Origin: Paracoccaceae bacterium
Lineage (GTDB): Bacteria > Pseudomonadota > Alphaproteobacteria > Rhodobacterales > Rhodobacteraceae
Direction of reading: 5' to 3'
DNA length: 7,222 nucleotides
Assembly: GCA_020441345.1 (NCBI GenBank)
Contig: JAGRMK010000480.1
Span: 1 to 7,222 of the forward strand
Shown: positions 1-5,469 of the stretch, one piece after another
How positions within the stretch are numbered: position 1 is the stretch's first letter
Layout of the letters: every line of letters starts with the position of its first letter
Translations under genes and position numbers: made by a program
Notes under the pieces: model-generated
Seen by the model: only the letters and a program-made list of their open reading frames with translations
Told to the model about the DNA's origin: nothing
Databases searched by the model: none

Positions 1-96
1 ACCCGTCCGCCGCTAGACCCGAAGGTCTCGCTCGACTTGCATGTGTTAGGCCTGCCGCCAGCGTTCGTTCTGAGCCAGGATCAAACTCTCAAGTTG
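1..96 (-). rRNA. rrs: 16S ribosomal RNA, 5' end (partial)
   Basis: Read on the minus strand, the segment begins CAACTTGAGAGTTTGATCC and runs through TGGCTCAG, the universal bacterial 16S start. The next stretch (GAACGAACGCTGGCGGCAGG, then CCTAACACATGCAAGTCGAG) has the form typical of alphaproteobacteria. The helix-6 region GACCTTCGGGTC and the GGCGGACGGGT segment follow. The mature 5' end is placed at 96 by alignment with the usual rhodobacterial start; a shift of a few bases is possible. Only about 96 nt of some 1,460 nt are inside the window, and the rest of the rrn operon lies to the left. Confidence 0.98.
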
Positions 97-436
97 AAAG
101 ACTTGCGTCTCTCCTTGACGAGCGAACCTCTGCACATATCACCCTGCATTGCTGCAAGGTATTCTTTCTGTTCTGTGCTCAAGTCCACAAAGTGAACAAG
201 AACCGCAAAACAGTGAAGCTGACACCTCTATCATCGCCGAAGCTAAGAGGCCGATATGACAGACGTCCGATCCATCGAAATGAACCAAACCGCCCACATA
301 TCCCTTCAAAATCCAAATTTTCAAAAAGCAAAGGACACAAAAACCGCAGCACTCCCGATCTTCATCGGCGGTGCCGCTCGGCAGTCCGTCCTTCCGTCCC
401 GTCTCCAGGCCGTCCCTCAGCGTCTCCGCTTCGGTG
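97..436 (-). other. rrn operon transcribed leader (pre-16S 5' region)
   Basis: This is the stretch between the predicted rrn transcription start (about 436) and the mature 16S end. It is expected to be transcribed as pre-rRNA, to carry antitermination signals, and to contain one arm of the RNase III processing stalk, whose partner beyond the 3' end of 16S is outside the window. It contains a boxA-like site near 315-330. Open frames crossing it have no ribosome binding site and are not supported as genes. The exact 5' end is inferred from the promoter position. Confidence 0.75.
315..330 (-). promoter_or_regulatory. boxA-like antitermination site in the rrn leader
   Basis: On the minus strand the sequence is TGCTTTTTGAAAATTT, close to the E. 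coli rrn boxA TGCTCTTTAACAATTT (mismatches at four positions). It lies in the leader about 100 nt after the predicted transcription start and 220 nt before 16S, which is where the NusB/NusE antitermination complex loads in other rrn operons. The function is inferred from similarity and place. Confidence 0.6.
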
Positions 437-442
437 AGGCGG

Positions 443-471
443 TATCTAGGCCCCGCCGCCGGAACCCGCAA
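443..471 (-). promoter_or_regulatory. rrn promoter (-35 TTGCGG, 17-bp spacer, -10 TAGATA)
   Basis: On the minus strand a TTGCGG element (466-471) is followed by exactly 17 bp and then TAGATA (443-448). The discriminator after the -10 is GC-rich (CCGCC), as in growth-rate-controlled rRNA promoters. Transcription should begin near 436. Directly upstream are a T6 tract (475-480) and, about two helical turns further out, an A6 tract in the minus-strand reading (497-502), which could act as an UP-like or bent element. Start and regulation are inferred. Confidence 0.8.
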
Positions 472-613
472 GAGAAAAAACGCCCGAAGTTTCGACTTTT
501 TTCATCCGCTTGTTACTTTCCCTTGTTTTGTTGGGCTTTCGCCATGTGCGCGAAAATCGGGCGCCTCAGAGCGTGCGAAGATTGTTTCGCGTGCGATGCC
601 GGCAACGCAATTT

Positions 614-631
614 CCTGACCAATGAGTCAGG
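614..631. repeat. Short inverted repeat CCTGAC-N6-GTCAGG
   Basis: The arms 614-619 and 626-631 are perfectly complementary around six bases. The right side of the element contains one GANTC site (GAGTC, 624-628). There is no T-tract, so it is not an intrinsic terminator. It could be a regulator site or chance. Confidence 0.5.
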
Positions 632-650
632 TTGCTTCTTCCCCTGGGGC

Positions 651-666
651 GAATCGTCTGCGATTC
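651..666. repeat. Inverted repeat GAATCG-N4-CGATTC
   Basis: Perfect 6-bp arms (651-656 and 661-666) surround TCTG. Each arm carries one GANTC site, so two potential CcrM methylation sites lie 11 bp apart in mirror arrangement. Role unknown. Confidence 0.55.
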
Positions 667-701
667 TGCGTTGAAAAATCTATTCGGCGCCGCGCCTTGC
701 G

Positions 702-720
702 GGAATCACCGGGCGATTCC
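702..720. repeat. Inverted repeat GGAATC-N7-GATTCC
   Basis: Perfect 6-bp arms (702-707 and 715-720) surround seven bases. As in the repeat at 651-666, each arm contains a GANTC site, here 12 bp apart. The shared design of the two elements makes chance less likely than for one alone. Role unknown. Confidence 0.55.
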
Positions 721-847
721 TTGCTGACTCGCGGCCGCGCAATGATGCTTTTGCCGTCGGTGCGCGCAAACGACTCGTGCAAACCCCCGCCATACATGCA
801 AGGGTGAGAATGTAGAGCGCCCGAAGCGCGCTTGTTTGGAGGACCCC

Positions 848-1282
848 ATGAAGACACTGTTGCTTGCCACGCTTGCCAGCGCCGCCCTGGCAATCCCCGC
901 CCATGCCGATGAGCTGGTGCTGACACCCACCGGCATGTCGTTCGAAGACGCCGCCTTCGCCGTTGAATCCGCCATCGTCGGGCGCGGGTTGGTGATCGAC
1001 TATACCAGCCATGTCGGTGAAATGCTGGAACGCACGCGCGCCGACATGGGCAGCGACGTGGTGTTGTTCGACAATGCCAATATCTATCTGTTCTGTTCGG
1101 CTGCGCTATCGCGTCAGGTGATGGAAGCCGACTGGCAGAACATTGCCAATTGCCCCTATGGCATCCAGGTCATCGAGCGGCCGGGAGAAGAGGTGGTCAT
1201 CGGCTATGTGCGCCGCGCCGCGGAAACCATGGCGCCGGTAAACGACCTGCTCGCCGAGATTGTCGAGGAAGCCACGTTCTGA
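848..1282 (+). CDS. Secreted DUF302-type protein (144 aa)
   Basis: The predicted protein is a small exported one. Residues 1-20 form a signal peptide: MK, a hydrophobic Leu/Ala stretch, then an AHA cleavage site at about residue 20. The mature part resembles the DUF302 fold: an N-terminal helix region (EDAAFAVESAI), a central strand segment VVLFDNANIYLF, and the family's typical C-terminal 'VIERPGEEVVIGYVRRA' stretch at about 108-124. It has two cysteines, Cys83 and Cys102, that could form a periplasmic disulfide. The start at 848 is chosen because GGAGGA (838-843) precedes it at good spacing; an in-frame TTG at 836 overlaps that site and would spoil the signal peptide. It stands alone, divergent from the rrn operon, and ends in a strong terminator. 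The biochemical function of DUF302 proteins is unsettled. Family assignment is fairly sure, role unknown. Confidence 0.88.
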   Translation: MKTLLLATLASAALAIPAHADELVLTPTGMSFEDAAFAVESAIVGRGLVIDYTSHVGEMLERTRADMGSDVVLFDNANIYLFCSAALSRQVMEADWQNIANCPYGIQVIERPGEEVVIGYVRRAAETMAPVNDLLAEIVEEATF

Positions 1283-1317
1283 GCCTGGTTCAGCCATTCA
1301 GACGCATCACTCACGAC

Positions 1318-1343
1318 AAACGGGCGCCGAGGCGCCCGTTTTT
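1318..1343 (+). terminator. Intrinsic terminator between convergent DUF302 and msrQ genes
   Basis: An 11-bp perfect GC-rich stem has arms 1318-1328 (AAACGGGCGCC) and 1331-1341 (GGCGCCCGTTT); in practice a few central pairs open into a loop. Five Ts (1339-1343) complete the signal in the + direction. On the minus strand the stem is followed only by TTTG, so it works mainly for the DUF302 gene. The T-run abuts the msrQ stop codon (1344-1346). Confidence 0.9.
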
Positions 1344-1970
1344 CTATGCCGTCGCGGTTCTGAGCCGTGTCCATCGGGTCCTGAGGGCCAGCAATCCGAC
1401 AATCGCCACCGCATAAAGAAAGGGTTCAAGCGGATAGCCTTTGACCAGCCAGATGTAGTGCAGCGCCCCCAGCAATGCCGCCGGATAGGTCAACTTGTGC
1501 AGTTTGCGCCACCCGGCTGCCCCCAGCCGCCGGATCGATGCCGCATTCGACGTGATCGCCAACGGGATCAGCAGCAGGAAGCCCGCAAAGCCGATGGTGA
1601 TATAAGGTCGCCGCACGATCTCGCGGCCGATTGCCGACGCCGAACTCAGATCCAGCAGGGCCCAAACCAGGAAATGTGCCAGCACGTAGAAGAACGCGGT
1701 CAGGCCCAGCGCTCGGCGATACTTCAACAGGCTGAACCCGGTCAGGGTCCGCAATGGCGTGACCACCAGCCCGGCAACCAACAGCTGCAACGCAACCTCG
1801 CCATAGCGCCGCTCCAGCGCGTTGATCGGCTCCGGTCCCAGACCGCCCGTCAGGCCCAGCCAGAACAGCCACCCGGCCCAGGCCGCGCCGATCAGGTAGA
1901 TCGGCCAGGCCGGAACGTGCCGGGTTGCACGGTTCACGCGTTGCGCAAGCTCTTTCGGGATCAAGGCCAT
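1344..1970 (-). CDS. msrQ: MsrQ, heme-b membrane subunit of the periplasmic methionine sulfoxide reductase
   Basis: MsrQ (formerly YedZ) passes electrons from the quinone pool or flavin carriers across the inner membrane to MsrP, which repairs oxidised methionine in periplasmic proteins. The 208-residue protein has the usual length and the ferric-reductase-like transmembrane architecture, with hydrophobic helices near 22-40, 58-72, 90-107, 124-140, 161-176 and 182-197. The heme-ligand histidines fit the E. coli pattern: His99, His158 and His171, with spacings 59 and 13 against 60 and 13 for His91/151/164. Other family landmarks are RRYGEVAL at 54-61, RRALGL at 85-90, RPYITIG at 121-127 and RRLGAAGWRKLHKLTY at 147-162. 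Its ATG overlaps the msrP stop in TGATG, so translation is probably coupled. Confidence 0.96.
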   Translation of the reverse strand: MALIPKELAQRVNRATRHVPAWPIYLIGAAWAGWLFWLGLTGGLGPEPINALERRYGEVALQLLVAGLVVTPLRTLTGFSLLKYRRALGLTAFFYVLAHFLVWALLDLSSASAIGREIVRRPYITIGFAGFLLLIPLAITSNAASIRRLGAAGWRKLHKLTYPAALLGALHYIWLVKGYPLEPFLYAVAIVGLLALRTRWTRLRTATA

Positions 1971-2875
1971 CAGTAATTCACGCTCAGATCCATGCCCTCG
2001 TAAAGGCTGGCGACCTGTTCTTCATATCCGTTGAACATCAGCGTGGGCTGTCGACGCGCGAACAGGCCACCGCCGATCTGGCGCTCGCTGCCCTGACTCC
2101 AGCGCGGGTGATCCACTTCCGGGTTCACATTGGCATAAAACCCATACTCACGGCCATTCAGGCGCTTCCAGGTCGTCGGCGGCTCTGAATCCGTCAGGGT
2201 AATGCGGACGATCGACTTGATCGACTTGAACCCGTATTTCCACGGCACCACCAGACGGATCGGCGCGCCGTTCTGCTTCGGCATCGGTTCGCCGTAGATC
2301 CCGGTCGCCAGCATGGTCAGCGGATGCTGCGCCTCGTCCAGCCGCAGGCCTTCGACATAGGGGAAGGGAATGATGCGGTTGCGCACACCGGGCATGACAT
2401 CGGGCTGCACCGTGGTTTCGAACGCCACGAAGCGCGCGCCGGATTGCACGCCGACCTTGGCCAGCACATCGCCCAGCCCGACACCGTTCCAGGGCACGAC
2501 CATCGACCAGGCTTCGACACAGCGGAAGCGATAGATCCGCTCTTCAACGCTCAACCCCTCCAGCAACTCGGCCAGCGAATAGCTGCCCGGGCGATCAACC
2601 AGACCGTCCACGGTGATCGACCAGGGGCTGATCACCATGTCACCGGCATGGGCCGCGGGATCGTCCTTGTTCCAGCCGAATTCGTAGAAATTGTTGTAGC
2701 TCGTGATCTGCTCCAGCGTGTTGGGCTCAAGGGCCTGCGCCTGTGCCTGCGACGCCGGCAGGCCCGTGGCCAACCCCGCCGCCCCCAGACCAGCCAGCAC
2801 CGCGCGGCGGTTCAGCCAGACACCCTTTGGCGTCACGTCGTCTCGTGTCAGGTCGTTTGTCCAGCGGCGCGTCAT
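1970..2875 (-). CDS. msrP: MsrP, periplasmic molybdopterin methionine sulfoxide reductase catalytic subunit
   Basis: MsrP (formerly YedY) reduces both R- and S-methionine sulfoxide in periplasmic proteins using a mononuclear Mo-molybdopterin cofactor, taking electrons from MsrQ. The 301-residue product begins with a twin-arginine signal: NRRAVLAGLG with the arginines at 23-24, then a hydrophobic stretch ending in ASQAQAQA near 48. This implies folded export with cofactor loaded. The cofactor ligand is Cys119 in RFRCVEAWSMVVPW, the family signature. The C-terminal signature GEPMPKQNGAPIRLVVPW and GFKSIKSI lies at about 195-222. The start at 2875 is supported by AAGGAGAT (2882-2889) just upstream; the frame stays open to 3010, but that extension would bury the Tat signal. 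It forms an operon with msrQ by a 1-nt stop/start overlap. Confidence 0.96.
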   Translation of the reverse strand: MTRRWTNDLTRDDVTPKGVWLNRRAVLAGLGAAGLATGLPASQAQAQALEPNTLEQITSYNNFYEFGWNKDDPAAHAGDMVISPWSITVDGLVDRPGSYSLAELLEGLSVEERIYRFRCVEAWSMVVPWNGVGLGDVLAKVGVQSGARFVAFETTVQPDVMPGVRNRIIPFPYVEGLRLDEAQHPLTMLATGIYGEPMPKQNGAPIRLVVPWKYGFKSIKSIVRITLTDSEPPTTWKRLNGREYGFYANVNPEVDHPRWSQGSERQIGGGLFARRQPTLMFNGYEEQVASLYEGMDLSVNY

Positions 2876-3174
2876 GGCGTGATCTCCTTGTTGCATCTTG
2901 CTCGCATCGGGATGGGCCGCAAAGCCCTTGCCCCGTGGTGCTTCAGTAGACTTTACGCCGGCGGACACGATTAGTTTCGCCTCGACACCGCCAGATACGG
3001 CGAAATTCAATAAACTGTTTGTGACTGGATTTTTTCAGACGGCATGGCTTGGGGCGATTTCGGCGCCTGTCAAGCCCGGTCACGGATCTTTCAGCCGTGA
3101 TCCAGAACACCGAGCCCCGCGTTTCAGTCACGATGCCACCGACGGCATTCACACCTGAAAATGAGGACATTTTA
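2876..3174. other. Divergent intergenic region between msrP and the FAS1 gene
   Basis: About 300 bp without a gene. It holds the msrP ribosome binding site (2882-2889), a candidate ECF-type promoter toward msrP (2952-2978), and an AT-richer patch at about 3003-3037. A small inverted repeat TCACGG-N9-CCGTGA lies at 3080-3100 in the FAS1 leader side. The FAS1 ribosome binding site GAGGA is at 3163-3167. No clear housekeeping promoter for the FAS1 gene was recognised. Confidence 0.6.
2952..2978 (-). promoter_or_regulatory. Candidate ECF-sigma-type promoter for msrPQ
   Basis: On the minus strand GAAAC (2974-2978) is followed by 16 bp and then CGTAAA (2952-2957). An 'AAC' -35 and a 'CGT' -10 at 16-17 bp is the general signature of extracytoplasmic-function sigma factors. 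Transcription would start about 70 nt before the msrP ATG. In some bacteria msrP genes are controlled by ECF sigma/anti-sigma pairs sensing reactive chlorine; no such sigma gene is visible here. The call rests on one motif match and is tentative. Confidence 0.35.
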
Positions 3175-3648
3175 ATGTTTCGCACGACTGCTCTGGCCCT
3201 GACCGCCTCGACCGCTCTTTCGACCGCAGCCTTCGCGGGTGGGCATGCCATGGATATCGTTGACACCGCCGTCGCCAACGGCAACTTCACCACGCTTGTT
3301 GCCGCCGTCGAGGCCGCTGGGCTGGTCGACACCCTCAAGGGTGACGGTCCGTTCACTGTCTTCGCCCCAACCGACGAAGCCTTCGCCGCCCTGCCCGAGG
3401 GCACTATCGAAGCCCTGCTGGCCGACATCCCGACCCTGACCGGCATCCTGACCTATCACGTCATTCCCGGCGCGGTGATGTCCTCGGATCTGACCGAGGG
3501 CATGACGGCCGAGACTGTCAACGGCCAGTCCGTAACCTTCACTCTGGACGGCGGCGCGATGATCAACGGCGCGAATATCGTGATGGCCGATATCGAGACG
3601 ACCAACGGCGTGATCCACGTCATCGACGCGGTCATCCTGCCCGAGTGA
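3175..3648 (+). CDS. Secreted fasciclin (FAS1) domain protein, single domain
   Basis: The 157-residue product has a signal peptide (MFRTTALALTASTALSTAAFA, cleavage near residue 21) followed by one complete FAS1 domain. The domain shows both conserved motifs: H1 as GPFTVFAPTDEAFAALPEG at about 58-76, and H2 as NGVIHVIDAVILP at 144-156. Between them is the conserved TYHVIPG at 93-99. FAS1 proteins act in adhesion or matrix and envelope interactions outside the cytoplasm; bacterial single-domain members are mostly uncharacterised. The start at 3175 is chosen because GAGGA (3163-3167) precedes it by seven bases and it gives a clean signal peptide; the frame is open back to 3049. It is divergent from msrPQ, alone in its transcript, and closed by a strong terminator. 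Confidence 0.93.
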   Translation: MFRTTALALTASTALSTAAFAGGHAMDIVDTAVANGNFTTLVAAVEAAGLVDTLKGDGPFTVFAPTDEAFAALPEGTIEALLADIPTLTGILTYHVIPGAVMSSDLTEGMTAETVNGQSVTFTLDGGAMINGANIVMADIETTNGVIHVIDAVILPE

Positions 3649-3669
3649 TCCGTCACACACGGCAACCGG

Positions 3670-3697
3670 AAGGCGCGGGATGTCCCGCGCCTTTTTC
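3670..3697 (+). terminator. Intrinsic terminator after the FAS1 gene
   Basis: A perfect stem has arms AGGCGCGGG (3671-3679) and CCCGCGCCT (3684-3692) around ATGT and is followed by a run of five Ts (3692-3696). It lies 22 bp past the FAS1 stop. The opposite strand has no T-run after the stem beyond TT, so it serves mainly the + strand, although it also separates FAS1 from the convergent lysR-type gene. Confidence 0.92.
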
Positions 3698-3706
3698 ATG
3701 CCGTTT

Positions 3707-4606
3707 TCATCCGGTGGCCACCGCCAGCAGATGCGCGCGCAGCGCTTGCACCGCACGATGCCGCGCGCGCGCATTCGGCACGATCAGCACGTAGTCACGC
3801 GGCAATTGTGCGCCGACGCCACCGATACGCCGCAACCGACCCGACCGTTCATCCGCCTCCGCCAGACGTTGTGGAAGCAACGCAACCCCAAGCCCGGCGC
3901 GTGCCGCTGACGCGGCCATCGCCGTTGACGCCACCCGCAACCCGGCCGAAAGATCGGGGTGCCGCCGCAGACCCAGCGCCTCGAAATGCTGCGCCCAGTC
4001 GGGCTGCATGCCGTAATCGCGCCCCCAATCGGTGTGAATCAACGCTTCGTCCGGCAAGGACGCGGGCGCATTCGGCAGGTCGGCTTCCGGCGCGGACCAG
4101 GCGACCAACCCGTCGCTGAACAGGCGATCGACAAGGTGATCGGGGTAGTAATGCGCGCCATAGGTCAAGCGCATGTCGACCCCCTCTCGCGCCAGATCGA
4201 CCGGATCGGTCTCGACCCGCAGATCGATCCGGGTGCGTCCGGAAAATGCCGCCAGTGCCGGAATTAGCCAGAGATCGGCCAGTGAGGGCAACACCGATAC
4301 CGTCAAGCGGGCGCGTCGGGGTGCCGCCTGCAAACTGCGCGTCGCATCCCGCAGTTCGCTCAACGCGCTTTCCACGCGCGGATACAGGATGCGCCCTGCA
4401 TCGGTCAGCGTGATACGGTTACCCTGCCGCAGGAACAACTGCTTGCCCAGCACCCCCTCAAGCGACTTGACCTGCTGGCTGACGGCAGCGGCGCTGACTG
4501 ACAGTTCCGCGCCGGCATTCACGAAACTGCCGGTTCTGGCCGCGACCTCGAAAGCGCGCAGCGCGTTGAACGGCAAGGGGGCAGGTCCGTGCATAAGTTT
4601 TCTCAT
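3707..4606 (-). CDS. LysR-family transcriptional regulator, GcvA-like
   Basis: The protein (299 aa from 4606) has the LysR layout. The N-terminal winged helix-turn-helix, at about 13-72, has FNALRAFEVAARTGSF, then AAAVSQQVKSLEGVLGKQLFLR and ITLTDAGRILYPRVESAL. It is followed by a linker helix and a periplasmic-binding-like effector domain from about residue 100. The wording of both the DNA-binding region and the effector core (DMRLTYGAHYYPDHLVDRLF; AGLGVALLPQ) is closest to the GcvA/AmpR subgroup. The start is uncertain: ATGs at 4606 and 4594 both have weak ribosome binding sites, and the frame is open to 4648. It is divergent from the oxygenase/DddP-like operon across a 74-bp gap, the classic arrangement of a LysR activator and its target. 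The effector is unknown. Confidence 0.93.
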   Translation of the reverse strand: MRKLMHGPAPLPFNALRAFEVAARTGSFVNAGAELSVSAAAVSQQVKSLEGVLGKQLFLRQGNRITLTDAGRILYPRVESALSELRDATRSLQAAPRRARLTVSVLPSLADLWLIPALAAFSGRTRIDLRVETDPVDLAREGVDMRLTYGAHYYPDHLVDRLFSDGLVAWSAPEADLPNAPASLPDEALIHTDWGRDYGMQPDWAQHFEALGLRRHPDLSAGLRVASTAMAASAARAGLGVALLPQRLAEADERSGRLRRIGGVGAQLPRDYVLIVPNARARHRAVQALRAHLLAVATG

Positions 4607-4607
4607 G

Positions 4608-4628
4608 GGGTCCACAAAATCTAGACCC
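4608..4628. promoter_or_regulatory. Candidate LysR operator, GGGTC-N11-GACCC
   Basis: The arms 4608-4612 and 4624-4628 are a perfect inverted repeat separated by 11 bases, matching the dyad size and spacing of LysR-type binding sites. It fills the gap immediately before the regulator's start codon and just upstream of a possible -35 element (4630-4635) for the divergent operon. It could therefore serve both autoregulation and activation. Binding is inferred from place and symmetry only. Confidence 0.4.
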
Positions 4629-4629
4629 G

Positions 4630-4659
4630 TTGCTGCCCCCCTGTCCATCCCCCGATACT
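4630..4659 (+). promoter_or_regulatory. Possible promoter of the oxygenase/DddP-like operon (TTGCTG-N18-GATACT)
   Basis: TTGCTG (4630-4635) and GATACT (4654-4659) are 18 bp apart and lie directly after the candidate LysR operator. The predicted start near 4666 would leave the ribosome binding site AGGAGGA (4667-4673) at the very 5' end of the message, which is unusually short. The assignment is weak. Confidence 0.25.
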
Positions 4660-4680
4660 ACCCGGCAGGAGGACTTGCCC

Positions 4681-5469
4681 ATGCGTGACGCACTCAATCT
4701 CGATACCTATCCGCTCGACCGGCCCGAGAGCGACGATTGGCGCGCGCTGGTCGAACGGTGCCGCGCTGATCTGGACAGCGATGGCATGTTCAACCTGCCG
4801 GGGTTCATGCGCCCGGCGGTGGCCCTGGACGCGGCCGAAAGCCTGATGCCGATATTCGCGACCGATAGCTTTCGCCACGAGCGCGAGCACAACATCTATT
4901 TCCTGAAATCCCTACCCGGCTTGTCCGATGACCACCCCGCACTCCGCCGGTTTCGCACCTCGAACGACACGCTGTGCTGGGACCAGGTGCGCGAAACCCC
5001 GATGGCGCGGCTTTACGACTGGCCCGAATTCGCTCGGTTCCTCGCCGCGACGATGGACAAGCCCCGCCTGTTTCCAATGCGCGATCCGCTGGCCGGGCTC
5101 AACGTCATGTCCTACCGCGAAGGGCAGGCGCTGAACTGGCACTTCGACCGGTCCGAATTCACCACCACCCTGTTGCTGCAAGCCCCCGAACAGGGCGGCG
5201 AATTTGTCTATCGCACCGATCTGCGCAGCGCCGCCGACCCGAATTATGACGGGGTCGCGCGCCTGCTGACCGGGCAGGATCCGGCGGTGCGCACGCTCAC
5301 CCTGTCCCCCGGAACGCTGAACGTGTTTCGTGGCAAGAACACACCGCACCGGGTCGCGGATGTGAAGGGCACCATCAGTCGGGTGATCGCCGTGTTTTCC
5401 TTCTTCGAACAGCCAGGTGTCGAATTCTCGGACGAAGACCGCCTCGGGTTCTACGGGAGGGCACGATGA
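4681..5469 (+). CDS. Fe(II)/2-oxoglutarate-dependent oxygenase of the BesD/HalD-like group
   Basis: The 262-residue cytoplasmic protein has the double-stranded beta-helix oxygenase core in its C-terminal half. The facial triad is His154-x-Asp156 in LNWHFDRSEFTTTLLLQAPE and His223 in NTPHRV. Arg234 is well placed to bind the 2-oxoglutarate carboxylate. The surrounding pattern, EGGEF-like (QGGEFVYRTDLRS at 171-183), SPGTLNVFRGKN and the terminal RLGFYGR, is that of the family holding the free-amino-acid halogenases BesD/HalD. Halogenases of this group replace the Asp by Gly; this protein keeps Asp, so hydroxylation (or another oxidation) is expected, not halogenation. The substrate is unknown; a free amino acid or a betaine-like derivative is an inference. 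The start at 4681 has an excellent AGGAGGA (4667-4673). Its TGA overlaps the next ATG (ATGA, 5466-5469). Confidence 0.88.
   Translation: MRDALNLDTYPLDRPESDDWRALVERCRADLDSDGMFNLPGFMRPAVALDAAESLMPIFATDSFRHEREHNIYFLKSLPGLSDDHPALRRFRTSNDTLCWDQVRETPMARLYDWPEFARFLAATMDKPRLFPMRDPLAGLNVMSYREGQALNWHFDRSEFTTTLLLQAPEQGGEFVYRTDLRSAADPNYDGVARLLTGQDPAVRTLTLSPGTLNVFRGKNTPHRVADVKGTISRVIAVFSFFEQPGVEFSDEDRLGFYGRAR

Larger units (their letters stand above)
481..835. other. Gene-free divergent region between rrn and the DUF302 gene, with a GANTC cluster
   Basis: No convincing gene is present. The open frames here lack ribosome binding sites and recognisable protein content. The region holds seven GANTC sites at 624, 651, 662, 703, 715, 726 and 772, the recognition motif of the alphaproteobacterial methyltransferase CcrM. 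It also holds inverted repeats at 614-631, 651-666 and 702-720. It must contain the promoter for the gene starting at 848, but I could not identify a convincing -35/-10 pair for it. Confidence 0.7.

Noticed and set aside
139..471. Open frame on the minus strand covering most of the rrn leader
   Set aside because: It overlaps the rrn core promoter and leader, lacks a ribosome binding site, and has low-complexity Cys/Gly-rich composition unlike a real protein; it is a by-product of untranslated rRNA leader sequence.
481..847. Chromosomal replication origin, because of the GANTC cluster
   Set aside because: No DnaA box (TTATCCACA-type) or AT-rich unwinding stretch was seen, and no origin-associated genes are nearby.
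1260..1976. 238-codon open frame on the + strand
   Set aside because: It is antisense to msrQ; its Arg/Gln/Pro-rich product is the typical shadow of a GC-rich coding region, while msrQ has all family residues.
2210..2227. Tandem 9-bp repeat GATCGACTT x2
   Set aside because: It encodes the repeated Lys-Ser-Ile of the conserved GFKSIKSI motif of MsrP, so it is explained by protein sequence.
2324..2974. 216-codon open frame on the + strand opposite msrP
   Set aside because: No ribosome binding site or recognisable domain; msrP on the other strand has its cofactor cysteine and Tat signal.
3080..3100. TCACGG-N9-CCGTGA hairpin before the FAS1 gene as a terminator or riboswitch
   Set aside because: Only six base pairs, no T-tract and no other conserved structure visible; kept only as a note in the intergenic entry.
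3172..3774. 200-codon open frame on the minus strand opposite the FAS1 gene
   Set aside because: It runs through the FAS1 terminator and into the lysR-type gene, and shows no family similarity.
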